Shown here one piece after another: positions 16,388-24,782 of a stretch of 64,000 nt of DNA. The notes below the pieces were generated by a model, which saw nothing but the letters and a program-made list of their open reading frames with translations, was not told the origin of the DNA and searched no databases. A program made the position numbers and the translations under genes. Origin of the DNA: Nonomuraea typhae (GTDB taxonomy: Bacteria > Actinomycetota > Actinomycetes > Streptosporangiales > Streptosporangiaceae); NCBI RefSeq assembly GCF_009760925.1, contig NZ_VRLV01000021.1, positions 62,001-126,000 of the forward strand, in the 5' to 3' direction. How positions within the stretch are numbered: position 1 is the stretch's first letter; the number at the start of each line of letters is the position of its first letter.

Positions 16388-16448
16388 CGCGGGGGTTATA
16401 GCAGCCCTGAGAATAGGCGGGCCGCTCCGCCGGCCGTACCGTCGGGGC

Positions 16449-17078
16449 ATGGTCTTACGGAGTATCGTCGCGAGCCTCGTGCTGGGCGCCGGGCTCGTCA
16501 CCGCGCCCGCCGCCGCCTACCCCGTCCGGGGCGGGGACGCCTTCTCCGTGGGCGCGAGCGCCCGCTGCACGATCGGGGCGTCCGTGGCGGGCGGGTACGT
16601 CATCGCCGGTGACTGCGCCACCGTGGGCAGCACCGTGAAGGGCTTCAACGGGGTGACGCAGGGGACCGTCGCGGGGGCGAGCTTCCCGGGCCGCAGCATG
16701 GGCTGGGTCCGGGTCAACTCGTCCTGGACCCCGCGCGGCGTGGTCAGCACCGGGACGGGCGAGGTCCGGGTGACGGGCACCCAGCTTGCCCCGATCGGGG
16801 CGTCGGTGTGCCGGTCGGGCAGCGCGACCGGCTGGCGGTGCGGGACGCTGACCCGGCGCAACATCACGGTCACCTTCCCGCAGGGCTCTCTCCACGGGCT
16901 GATCGAGACCAACATCTGCGCCGAGCCGGGCGACAAGGGCGCTCCGCTGATGTACGGCGGGCATCTGCAGGGCATCCTGGTCGGCGCCTCGGGCAACTGC
17001 AGCACCGGCGGGCGCAGCTACTACCAGCCGATCATCCCGATCCTTCAAGCGTACGGGCTGACGCTGCTGTCCGGCTGA
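16449..17078 (+). CDS. Secreted trypsin-fold pseudoprotease (S1E/streptogrisin-like, triad lost)
   Basis: 209 residues with a signal peptide (cleavage after APAAA, about residue 23) and no long pro-region. The streptogrisin scaffold is clear, with three Cys pairs (40/56, 121/131, 157/184) and segments VCRSGSATGWRCG and CAEPGDKGAPL. All three catalytic positions differ: GHC is GDC (Asp55), the Asp region reads RSMGWV, and GDSGGP is GDKGAP (Lys163). It should therefore be secreted, stable and inactive as a protease, perhaps a binding protein or inhibitor. It has a TTA codon at codon 3. The 3' end overlaps the convergent channel gene by 47 bases. Confidence 0.85.
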   Translation: MVLRSIVASLVLGAGLVTAPAAAYPVRGGDAFSVGASARCTIGASVAGGYVIAGDCATVGSTVKGFNGVTQGTVAGASFPGRSMGWVRVNSSWTPRGVVSTGTGEVRVTGTQLAPIGASVCRSGSATGWRCGTLTRRNITVTFPQGSLHGLIETNICAEPGDKGAPLMYGGHLQGILVGASGNCSTGGRSYYQPIIPILQAYGLTLLSG

Positions 17079-17862
17079 CCTCGCGGGTCACGAGCACGTC
17101 CAGCTTGGCCGTGAGGGCGGCGAGTTCCTCGCGCACCGCGGCCAGCTCCGCCCGCGTCTGGGCCTCGGCGGGGGAGTCCTCGACCTCGTTCATGGCGTTC
17201 ACCACGACCGCGATGAACAGGTTCAGCGCCACGAACGTGGACATGAGGATGTAGGCGATGAAGAAGATCCACGCCCAGGGCTTGTGCTGCATGACCTCCT
17301 GGGCGACGTTGCCCCAGTCGTCGCCGGTCATGATCTGGAAGAGCGTGAACAACGACCGGGGCAGCTCGTCGAAGCGCCCGGGCATGATCTCGCCGAACAG
17401 TTTCGTGGCGACGACCGCCGCGATGTAGATCAGCAGGACCAGCAGGCCCATGATCGAGGCCATGCCGGGCACCGCGGCCAGCAGCGCGTGGACCACGCGG
17501 CGCATGCTCGGCACCGCCGAGATGAGCCGCAGCGCCCGCAGGATGCGCAAGGCCCGCAGGATGGACGTCGGGCCGCTGGCCGGGATCAGCGAGACGAGCA
17601 CGATGACCGCGTCGAACCAGTTCCACGGGTCCTTGAAGAACTCGCGCCCGTAGGCGTAGAGCCGCAGGGCGAGCTCCACCGTGAAGATGGCGAGGGCGAC
17701 GTGGTCGATGGTGACCAGCAGCCCGCCGGCGCTCTTCATGAGCGTGGCGCTGGTCTCGGCGCCGATCGTGACCGCGTTGACGACGATGACCGTGATGATC
17801 GCCCGTTGGACGGCCCGTCGTTCGAGGAAGGCGCGCACCTGCGCTCGCCTTGACACCTGCAT
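17032..17862 (-). CDS. Voltage-gated cation channel (NaChBac/BacNav superfamily)
   Basis: 276 residues, six membrane segments. S4 carries Arg at 103, 106, 109 and 112 with a three-residue spacing (ILRALRILRALRL). The pore has FQIMTGDDWGNV with filter T179-G-D-D-W183, where NaChBac has TLESW. S6 (STFVALNLFIAVVVNAMNE) leads into a charged C-terminal coiled coil (about 232-259) that fits a tetramer. The double acidic filter resembles calcium-selective engineered or natural variants, so Ca2+ permeation is inferred. The function in the cell is unknown. Confidence 0.9.
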   Translation of the reverse strand: MQVSRRAQVRAFLERRAVQRAIITVIVVNAVTIGAETSATLMKSAGGLLVTIDHVALAIFTVELALRLYAYGREFFKDPWNWFDAVIVLVSLIPASGPTSILRALRILRALRLISAVPSMRRVVHALLAAVPGMASIMGLLVLLIYIAAVVATKLFGEIMPGRFDELPRSLFTLFQIMTGDDWGNVAQEVMQHKPWAWIFFIAYILMSTFVALNLFIAVVVNAMNEVEDSPAEAQTRAELAAVREELAALTAKLDVLVTREVSRTAASARTLEGSG

Positions 17863-17928
17863 CGCTCCAGGAGATGGGGGAGTACTGACGAGAAGATCAT
17901 CCCAGGGGCGTCCGCATATATCAGGAAA

Positions 17929-19113
17929 TCAGCGGACCACCTCCGGCCGCACGCCCATGCCGACGAAGCGTCCCATCAGATGCCGCAGCGGCGGCAGCGC
18001 GCGGAAGGCCGTGAAGATCGCGGGCACGTGCGTCGTCGTGTCGTCCGACAGCCGCCGCGGATAGAGGTCGCGCAGGATCATGGTCTGGAACGCCTGCGTC
18101 ACCCTGGCCGGGAACTCCCGCCGCGCCCACACCTTGGCCAGCTCCCGCTCGGCGGGCGGCCCGGTACGGCGCAGCGCGGGCCCCAGCAGGTTGGCCGTGG
18201 CCACCGCGTCCTGGATCGCCAGGTTGACCCCGACGCCCCCGGCCGGCGACATGGCGTGCGCGGCGTCGCCGATGCAGAGCAGCCCCGGCCGGTGCCAGCG
18301 CCGCAGCCGATCGACGCGGACGGCCAGATGCCGCAGGTCGGACCAGCCCAGCTCGCCGACCCGATCGCGCAGGCCGGGGACGAAGGCGCCCAGCCGGTCG
18401 TGGAGGACCGGCAGGCCGCGGGCCTTGAGCTCGTCATAGGCGCCGGCCGGGATCGTGTAGGCGAGCTGGAAGAAGTCCCCCCGGTCGATGGTGACCAGCG
18501 AGCCCAGCCCGCCCTGGAAGAACGGCACCCGCTCGCCCTCGTGGCGCGGCAGGCGGAACCACAGCACGTCCATGGGCGGCGAACCGGCCACGGGCAGCAG
18601 TCCGGCCTGCGCGCGCAGCCGGGAGTGGCGGCCGTCGGCGGCGATCACCAGGTCGGCCCGGATCTCGAGGTCGCCTGCCCGCGCACCCGCGACCCGGCCG
18701 TCCTCGATGACGAGCCCGGTGACCTCGGTGGAGCGCATCAGCCGGAAGCCGGGATAGGCGGCGGCCTTGCCGTACAGGAAGTCGAGCAGGTCCCACTGGG
18801 GCATGAAGGCGATGTACGGGCAGCGCACCCGGAGCCGGGTGAAGTCGGCGAAGGTGACGCGGCGGCCGCCCATGGTCACCGACACCTCGCGCATCTCGCT
18901 GTGCGGCAGCTTCAGGAAGTCGTCGAGCCAGCCCAGCCTGGCGATGACCTCCAGCGTCGAGGGGTGCACGGTGTCGCCGCGGAAGTCGCGCAGGAAGTCG
19001 GCGTGTTTCTCCAGGACGGTCACCTCGACGCCCTGGCGGGCCAGGAGCAGGCCGGTCATCATGCCGGCGGGACCGCCGCCGGCCACGAGCACGCGGGTTC
19101 GCACGGCCGTCAC
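17929..19113 (-). CDS. FAD-dependent aromatic-ring monooxygenase-like oxidoreductase
   Basis: 394 residues from the GTG at 19113, which overlaps the TetR stop (GTGA). VLVAGGGPAGMMTG is the N-terminal FAD-binding motif, DLVIAADGRHSRLR is the DG motif, and GDAAHAMSPAGGVGVNLAIQDA is the second FAD motif of the PHBH/UbiH family. It is shorter than two-domain phenol hydroxylases because the C-terminal thioredoxin-like domain is absent. Coupling to the TetR gene suggests induction by its own substrate, perhaps for detoxification or antibiotic modification. Confidence 0.88.
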   Translation of the reverse strand: MTAVRTRVLVAGGGPAGMMTGLLLARQGVEVTVLEKHADFLRDFRGDTVHPSTLEVIARLGWLDDFLKLPHSEMREVSVTMGGRRVTFADFTRLRVRCPYIAFMPQWDLLDFLYGKAAAYPGFRLMRSTEVTGLVIEDGRVAGARAGDLEIRADLVIAADGRHSRLRAQAGLLPVAGSPPMDVLWFRLPRHEGERVPFFQGGLGSLVTIDRGDFFQLAYTIPAGAYDELKARGLPVLHDRLGAFVPGLRDRVGELGWSDLRHLAVRVDRLRRWHRPGLLCIGDAAHAMSPAGGVGVNLAIQDAVATANLLGPALRRTGPPAERELAKVWARREFPARVTQAFQTMILRDLYPRRLSDDTTTHVPAIFTAFRALPPLRHLMGRFVGMGVRPEVVR

Positions 19114-19661
19114 CTCTCGCCGGGGTAGAGCAGGCCGATCAGGGCCGGGACGTCGATCGGGGCGCGCATGGCGCGGTTGACCGCCACCGTGGCGAACAGC
19201 GTCCGCGCGGCGGTGCGGGTGTCGTGGGGACGCAGCTCGCCGGCGGCGACGGCGGACTCCAGGAAGGCGCCGATGAGGTGTTGTCCCTCGCCGGTCAGCT
19301 CGGCCAGCGCCGCGCGGGCGCGGGTGGCGCCGAAGAAGAGCGCGACCAGGTCGGCGTTGTCGGCCAGCAGGGTGTCGAAGTCCGTCAGCAGGTCGATCAG
19401 GACCTCGCGCGCGGGGCGGCCGGTGTGGCCCGCGGTGAGCAGCTCGCGCAGGCGGGGCAGGAAGCCGCGTTCCCTGAGCAGGGTCTCGACCAGGGCTTCC
19501 TTGCTGTCGAAGTAGCGGTAGAGCAGTCCGGGGGTGACGCCGGCGGCCGTGGCGAGGTCCTTGACCGAGGCGCCGTCCACACCCTTGGCCGCGAAGACGG
19601 TCAGCGCCGCGTCGAGGAGCTGTTCCCGCCGGCGCTCTGCCTGTTCCTTCCGAGTGGTCAT
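19110..19661 (-). CDS. TetR-family regulator of the adjacent monooxygenase
   Basis: 183 residues. The N-terminal HTH spans about 12-58 (AALTVFAAKGVDGASVKDLA, then GLLYRYFDSKEAL), followed by a helical ligand domain. It lies at the head of a two-gene unit with the monooxygenase, the usual arrangement for substrate-responsive self-regulation. A near-perfect 20-bp palindrome just upstream (19673-19692) is the obvious operator. Confidence 0.92.
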   Translation of the reverse strand: MTTRKEQAERRREQLLDAALTVFAAKGVDGASVKDLATAAGVTPGLLYRYFDSKEALVETLLRERGFLPRLRELLTAGHTGRPAREVLIDLLTDFDTLLADNADLVALFFGATRARAALAELTGEGQHLIGAFLESAVAAGELRPHDTRTAARTLFATVAVNRAMRAPIDVPALIGLLYPGER

Positions 19662-19672
19662 GGGAATCCTTG

Positions 19673-19692
19673 TTGAGTAAACGTTTATTCAA
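19673..19692. promoter_or_regulatory. Palindromic operator upstream of the TetR gene
   Basis: TTGAGTAAACGTTTATTCAA is symmetrical at 18 of 20 positions, centred at 19682/19683, and begins 12 bp before the TetR start. Low GC in a GC-rich context and the position fit a TetR self-operator. Confidence 0.8.
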
Positions 19693-19704
19693 CGAAGATA
19701 CAGG

Positions 19705-19721
19705 GTTCCGGATACCGGAAC
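19705..19721. promoter_or_regulatory. Second palindrome in the TetR/gdpM divergent region
   Basis: GTTCCGG-ATA-CCGGAAC, perfect 7-bp arms with a 3-bp gap, lies between the TetR operator and the methyltransferase gene at 19806. It may control the 2-methylisoborneol genes. Confidence 0.5.
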
Positions 19722-19805
19722 AACGCATTTCGCTTTCGGTAGCGGGGCGATAACTTCGCGTGCGTGTCAGGAGCAGGTGGCGATCCTTCCCGGAAAGGCG
19801 TGCCT

Positions 19806-20645
19806 ATGTCCGTGGTCATCAGCAGCCCGTACCAGAACTCCGTGGCTGACTACTGGAACAGGGAGAAGAACCCGGTCAACCTCCGCCTCGGCGAGGTTTC
19901 GGGCACCTATCACCATCACTACGGCATCGGGGACGTCGACTGGTCGGTCCTGGAGGGGCCCGAGGAGGGCCGCGACGAGCGGATGATCGCCGAGATGCAC
20001 CGGCTGGAGACGGCCCAGGCCGTGCTCCTGCTCGACCACCTCGGCCCGATCCAGCCCGGCGACCGGCTGCTGGACGCCGGCTCCGGGCGCGGCGGCAGCA
20101 GCTTCATGGCCCACGAGCGCTTCGGCTGCCACGTCGACGGCGTCTCGATCTCGCAGAAGCAGGTCGACTTCGCCAACGAGCACGCGCGCCTGCGCGGAGT
20201 GGACGACAGAGTCCGCTTCCACCTGTGCAACATGCTCAAGACCGGCTTCGAACCCGAGAGCTTCGCCGGCATCTGGAACAACGAGAGCACGATGTACGTC
20301 AACCTCGCCAAGTTGTTCGCCGCCCACGCCCAGCTCCTGCGGCCCGGCGGCCGGTACGTCACCATCACCGGCTGCTACAACGACGTCTACGGCCTGCCCT
20401 CCAAGGCGGTCAGCGAGATCAACGCCCACTACATCTGCGACATCCACCCGCGCAGCGCCTACTTCCGCGCCATGGCCGACAACGGCCTGGTGCCGATCAG
20501 CGTGGTGGACCTGACCGAGCTCACCATCCCCTACTGGGAACTGCGCGCGCAGTCCTCCGTGATCACCGGCATCGAGCAGGCGTTCCTGACGGCCTACCGC
20601 GACGGCAGCTTCCAATACCTGCTGATCGCCGCCGACCGCGTCTGA
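19806..20645 (+). CDS. gdpM: Geranyl diphosphate 2-C-methyltransferase
   Basis: 279 residues from the ATG at 19806 (GGAAAGG box). SAM motif I is LLDAGSGRGGSS. The VADYWNREKNPVNLRLGEV and YHHHYGIGDVDW openings and the IWNNESTMYV segment are signatures of the actinomycete GPP methyltransferase. It adds a methyl group to C2 of geranyl diphosphate, giving the C11 substrate of 2-methylisoborneol synthase. That partner is encoded 32 bp downstream, and this pairing is what separates it from generic cyclopropane-type methyltransferases. Confidence 0.93.
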   Translation: MSVVISSPYQNSVADYWNREKNPVNLRLGEVSGTYHHHYGIGDVDWSVLEGPEEGRDERMIAEMHRLETAQAVLLLDHLGPIQPGDRLLDAGSGRGGSSFMAHERFGCHVDGVSISQKQVDFANEHARLRGVDDRVRFHLCNMLKTGFEPESFAGIWNNESTMYVNLAKLFAAHAQLLRPGGRYVTITGCYNDVYGLPSKAVSEINAHYICDIHPRSAYFRAMADNGLVPISVVDLTELTIPYWELRAQSSVITGIEQAFLTAYRDGSFQYLLIAADRV

Positions 20646-20677
20646 CCCGAGCACCCTCGCCCAGCGAAAGGAACGTC

Positions 20678-21817
20678 ATGCCCGACCCCTCCGCGTTCCT
20701 GTCCGGACCAACCGGGCTCGGCACCTCCGCCGTCCGCCTGTTCGCAGATCCGGCGGACGGCGGCCCCGTGCCAGACCCGTTCTGGTGCTCCGCCGGACCA
20801 CGGGTCACGCGGCAGCCGCCGCTCACCTACGCCCTGCGGCCGTGGGCCGACGGGAGCATGCCGCCGCTGTACTGCCCGCTGACCGTCCGGGTGAACGACG
20901 CGCTCGCGACCCTGGTCAACGAGCGGCTGGTGGCGTGGGCCGAAGGGATCGGACTGCACGAGGGACGCATCGAGCAGTTCCGGCAGACCGGGTTCGGGCG
21001 GCTGATCACGCTGGCGCACCCCGACATCGACGACCCCGACCGGCTGCTGCTGGCCGCCCAGATGAACGCCGCCTGGTGGGCCTGCGACGACTATTACGCC
21101 GACGAGACCGAGCTGGGCGCCGACCCGGAACTCCTGGCCGGACGGCTGGCCCTGGCCGTGTCGGCCATGGACGCGCCGCCGCCCGCCGACGAGTTCACCG
21201 AGCAGCTCGACGAGCAGCTGGGCGCCGATCCGGTCCTGGTCTCGCTGACCTCCGCCCGCGATCACGTGGCGAGGCACGCCACGCCCTCCCAGATCGCCCG
21301 GGTCAACCTCACCTCGTGCCAGATGTGGGTGAGCTGGAACGCCTACGGCGCCTGGCGGCAGAGCGGGCAGCAGGTGGAGGCATGGCGATACCTGGCCACA
21401 CGCCAGCACGACAGCTTCTACACCTCGATGACGCTCATCGACATCGCGGGCGGCTACGAGCTGCCCGCCAACCTCTTCTACCGGCCGCGGGTGCACCGCG
21501 CGGCCATGCGGGCCGGCACCGCGGCGGTGATCGTCAACGACCTGCACTCGGCCCTCAAGGAGGCCGCCGACGAGCGGCCCGACTGCAACCTCGTGCTGCT
21601 GATCGCCGAGGAACGCGGCTGCAGCCTGCGCGAGGCCGCCGAGCGCGCCGTCGCGCTGCACAACGACATCGTCGCGGCGTTCGAGGCCGACTGCCGCGAG
21701 CTGGCCAAGACGCCCTCGCTCGAGCTGCGGCAGTTCCTGTGGGCCCTCGGCGCCTGGCTGGGCGGCAGTTTCGAGTGGCACAGCACCACCAACAGGTACT
21801 CCACGACAGAGACGTAA
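20678..21817 (+). CDS. 2-Methylisoborneol synthase (class I terpene cyclase)
   Basis: 379 residues. The metal-binding motif is DDYYADE (137-143), the NSE-type motif is NDLHSALKE (287-295), and the C-terminal RY pair is in NRYSTTET. It cyclises 2-methyl-GPP to the earthy odorant 2-methylisoborneol. Characterised streptomycete enzymes are about 440 residues with a long disordered Pro-rich N-terminus. Here only about 60 residues precede the conserved PPLYCP core, so that tail is shortened. No encapsulin gene is adjacent, unlike the usual streptomycete cluster. Confidence 0.92.
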   Translation: MPDPSAFLSGPTGLGTSAVRLFADPADGGPVPDPFWCSAGPRVTRQPPLTYALRPWADGSMPPLYCPLTVRVNDALATLVNERLVAWAEGIGLHEGRIEQFRQTGFGRLITLAHPDIDDPDRLLLAAQMNAAWWACDDYYADETELGADPELLAGRLALAVSAMDAPPPADEFTEQLDEQLGADPVLVSLTSARDHVARHATPSQIARVNLTSCQMWVSWNAYGAWRQSGQQVEAWRYLATRQHDSFYTSMTLIDIAGGYELPANLFYRPRVHRAAMRAGTAAVIVNDLHSALKEAADERPDCNLVLLIAEERGCSLREAAERAVALHNDIVAAFEADCRELAKTPSLELRQFLWALGAWLGGSFEWHSTTNRYSTTET

Positions 21818-21914
21818 CTGTGCGGCGCCACCACGCGGGCACCGGTTAACACCGCCGGAAGTTGTGGCAACCCTCCATATCTGGATCATCGGGTTGTGGT
21901 GTGAGATCGGTGCC

Positions 21915-22484
21915 ATGAAAAATGCTGGAGACCTGGCGAGGGTCAGCGTGTTCGCGGCGCTCATCGCCGTGCTCGGACTACCGGGGTCGCTGAACGTTTT
22001 CGGCAACGCCGTACCGATCACCTTGCAGACCTTCGGCGTGATGCTCGCCGGGGTGATCCTGGGCACGTGGCGGGCGGCACTGGCCGTCGTCGTGCTGCTC
22101 GTGCTGGTGGCGGTCGGGCTGCCGCTGCTGGCCGGAGGCCGGGGCGGGCTCGGCGTGTTCGCGATGCCGTCGGCCGGATACCTGCTCGGCTGGATCCCGG
22201 GCGCGGCGCTCACGGGGTGGATCGCGGAGCGGGGCGGGGCCAAGCCCGGCTTCGTCCGGCTGCTGATCGCCTGCGTGGTCGGCGGGATCGGGGTCATCTA
22301 CCTGATCGGGGTGCCGGTGCAGGCGGCGATCACCGGGCTGCCCCTGTGGGCGGCGCTGGCGGGCAGCGCGATCTTCCTGCCCGGCGACCTGATCAAGGCG
22401 GTGCTCGCCGCCCTGGTCGCGCGGGGTGTGCAGCGTGCCTATCCCGACGCCGCGCCGGGGCGCCGGCGGGAGCACCACACGTGA
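21915..22484 (+). CDS. bioY: Biotin transporter substrate-binding component BioY
   Basis: 189 residues with about six membrane segments. Typical BioY features are NVFGNAVPITLQTFGVMLAG near 32-51 and GLPLLAGGRGGLGVF. It is the membrane S-component that binds biotin. The downstream genes bioM and bioN supply the energising module, although two metabolic genes lie between. The ATG at 21915 is chosen because the domain begins there; a longer reading from 21864 has no ribosome site. It ends in a GTGA overlap with the next gene. Confidence 0.92.
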   Translation: MKNAGDLARVSVFAALIAVLGLPGSLNVFGNAVPITLQTFGVMLAGVILGTWRAALAVVVLLVLVAVGLPLLAGGRGGLGVFAMPSAGYLLGWIPGAALTGWIAERGGAKPGFVRLLIACVVGGIGVIYLIGVPVQAAITGLPLWAALAGSAIFLPGDLIKAVLAALVARGVQRAYPDAAPGRRREHHT

Positions 22485-23680
22485 CGGTCGCCGACCTCGT
22501 CCTGGAGCACGCCGCACGTGCTCCGGAACGGCTCGCCCTGGTCGGGCCGGACGAGGAGGTCACCTACGGGGAACTCGCCCGCCGGGTGAAATCCCTGCCC
22601 GCCCGGTCCGTCATCACCGCGCGGGATCCGGTGCGCGCCCTGACGACGGCGCTCGCCGCCGACCTGGCCGGGATCGTCCCGCTGATCTGCGATCCGGCGG
22701 CGGCGCGCCTGGTCACGCCGGAATGGACGCTGTCCGGGCCGGGATGGGCGAGCTTCACCTCCGGCAGCACCGGCCGCCCGCGTGCCGTGCTGCGCTCGCG
22801 GGAGTCGTGGCGGGACTCCTTCCCGCACCTCAACGCGCTGGCCGGGGTGAGCGAGGACGACGTCGTGCTCGTGCCGGGCCCGCTGGTCTCCTCCTTGTAC
22901 GGCTTCGCCGCCGCGCACGCGCTGGGCGTCGGCGCGACGGCCATCGTCCCGGGCCGGTGGTCGCTGGAGCACCTCGGCCGGGCCAGCGTCGTCCACCTGG
23001 TGCCGCACCAGCTGCCGCAGGTGCTGCCCAAGCCGCCGTCGCTGCGGGTGGCCGTCGTGGGCGGCGCGGCACTGGACCCCGCCGTGCGGGCCCAGGCCGA
23101 GGGGCTGCGCGTGGTGGCGTACTACGGGGCCACCGAGCTGTCCTTCGTCGCCGCCGACCCCGACGGGAATGGGCTGCGCGCCTTCCCCGAGACCGAGATC
23201 GAGGTGCGCGAGGGCGTCGTGTGGGTGCGTTCGCCCTGGGTGGCCAAGGGGTACCTGGGCCCGGCCGCCGGGCCGCTGCGCCGGGACGCCGCCGGGTGGG
23301 CCAGCGTCGGCGACCTGGCCGGGCCGTACACGCCGGGCGGGGTGCTGCGGGTGCGCGGCCGGGGCGACGGCGCGATCCAGACCGGCGGCGCCACCGTCGT
23401 GCCCGAGGACGTGGAGGCGGTGCTGCGCCGGGTGCCCGGCGTGCTGGACGCGGTCGTGGTCGGCTCGCCCCACCCCGAGCTGGGCGCGGTCGTGACCGCG
23501 GTGGTCGAGGGCGACGGTGTACGGCGGGCGGCGCTGGAGGCGGCGGCCCGCGACGGGCTCGACCCGGTGCAGCGCCCGCGCCGCTGGTACGCGGCAGGCA
23601 GCCTGCCGCGCAACGCCACGGGCAAGCCGGCCCGCGCGCTGGTCGCCGAGGGGCTGACCGGGTTCAGGCGGCTGGTCTGA
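22481..23680 (+). CDS. Acyl-AMP ligase (ANL superfamily) within the biotin uptake operon
   Basis: 399 residues, short for the family (usually 500-550). The core motif is ASFTSGSTGRPRAVL, where the usual Lys-Gly is Arg-Ala. YYGATELSF is the adenine-binding motif, and LPRNATGKPAR near the end carries the catalytic Lys. The N-terminal part is compact, like the small acyl-CoA ligases of the MenE type. The substrate is unknown. Its place between bioY and bioM suggests a biotin-precursor or short-chain acid such as pimelate, which is inference only. Confidence 0.82.
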   Translation: MTVADLVLEHAARAPERLALVGPDEEVTYGELARRVKSLPARSVITARDPVRALTTALAADLAGIVPLICDPAAARLVTPEWTLSGPGWASFTSGSTGRPRAVLRSRESWRDSFPHLNALAGVSEDDVVLVPGPLVSSLYGFAAAHALGVGATAIVPGRWSLEHLGRASVVHLVPHQLPQVLPKPPSLRVAVVGGAALDPAVRAQAEGLRVVAYYGATELSFVAADPDGNGLRAFPETEIEVREGVVWVRSPWVAKGYLGPAAGPLRRDAAGWASVGDLAGPYTPGGVLRVRGRGDGAIQTGGATVVPEDVEAVLRRVPGVLDAVVVGSPHPELGAVVTAVVEGDGVRRAALEAAARDGLDPVQRPRRWYAAGSLPRNATGKPARALVAEGLTGFRRLV

Positions 23681-23681
23681 C

Positions 23682-24782
23682 ATGGGCCGGCCGATGATCG
23701 TCGCGGCCCGCCGTACCCCGATCGGGACGGCCGGGCACGCCTTCAAGGACCGCACCGCCGAGGACCTGGCCGCGCCGGTGATCGCGGCCGTGGCCGGGGA
23801 CGCCCGGGTGGACGACGTGGTGCTGGGCAACTGCATGGGACCGGGCGGGAACCTGGCGCGGGTGTCGGCGCTGGCCGCCGGGCTCGGTCACGAGGTGCCG
23901 GGGCTGACCGTGGACCGGCAGTGCGGCAGCGGGCTGGCCGCGATCCTGGTGGCCGGGCAGGCGGTGGCCGCGGGGGAGATGGACGTGGTGATCGCGGGCG
24001 GGGTGGAGAGCGCCTCGACGGCGCCGCTGCGCACGCATCCCGGGGCGGCCGGGCCGTACGCGAGAGCGCCCTTCACCCCGCGCGGCCGGCCCGACCCCGA
24101 CATGGGCCCGGCCGCCGAGGCGCTGGCCGTCAAGTACGGCATCAGCAGGGAGCGCCAGGACGCCTACGCGATCGAGAGCCATGCCAAGGCGCTGGCGGCC
24201 GACTTCGGCCGGGAGATCGTCCCGATCGGCGGGCGGGAGCGTGACGAACGGCCCCGCGTGCTGCGCGCGGCGTCGCTGGCCAGGCTGCCCGCGGCGTTCG
24301 TGCCCGGCGGGACGGTGACGGCGGGCAACTCCTCGCCCATCAGCGACGGCGCGGCGGCGGTCATGCTCGTGCGCGAGCAGCCGGGCGTGCCGGGATTGCG
24401 GCTGGTCGCGGGCACCGTCGCGGGCTGCGACCCGGAGCTGCCGGGCTGGGGCCCGGTCCCGGCCGTGGAGCGGGTGCTGACGCGGGCCGGAGTCGGGATC
24501 GAGCAGGTCGCCGCCGTGGAGATCGTGGAGGCGTTCGCCGCCCAGGTGCTCGCGGTGACCGACGCGCTCGGCCTGGACCCGCTGGGCGCCGACCGAAACC
24601 GCGTCTGCGCCGGCGGCGGCGCGCTGGCACTCGGGCACCCATGGGGAGCCAGCGGGGCCGTCGTCGTCACCCGGTTGTTCACCCGTTTGACCGGGCACGG
24701 CGTCGCACGTGGCACCCTGGGTCTGGCCGCGGCCGCGGTCGGGGGCGGCCTGGGAGTCGCCGCGTTGTTCGAGGTGGTGTGA
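23682..24782 (+). CDS. Thiolase-family protein lacking two conserved active-site residues
   Basis: 366 residues. The nucleophile Cys81 (DRQCGSG) and His319 (ALGHPWGASG) are present. The second Cys of the usual CIGGG motif is Ala352 (AAVGGG), and the NEAFA motif reads VEAFA (Val282). These changes should weaken Claisen condensation or thiolysis, so it may act on an unusual substrate or have another acyl-transfer role. It sits one base after the acyl-AMP ligase stop, so the pair probably acts in sequence on one acid. Confidence 0.85.
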   Translation: MGRPMIVAARRTPIGTAGHAFKDRTAEDLAAPVIAAVAGDARVDDVVLGNCMGPGGNLARVSALAAGLGHEVPGLTVDRQCGSGLAAILVAGQAVAAGEMDVVIAGGVESASTAPLRTHPGAAGPYARAPFTPRGRPDPDMGPAAEALAVKYGISRERQDAYAIESHAKALAADFGREIVPIGGRERDERPRVLRAASLARLPAAFVPGGTVTAGNSSPISDGAAAVMLVREQPGVPGLRLVAGTVAGCDPELPGWGPVPAVERVLTRAGVGIEQVAAVEIVEAFAAQVLAVTDALGLDPLGADRNRVCAGGGALALGHPWGASGAVVVTRLFTRLTGHGVARGTLGLAAAAVGGGLGVAALFEVV

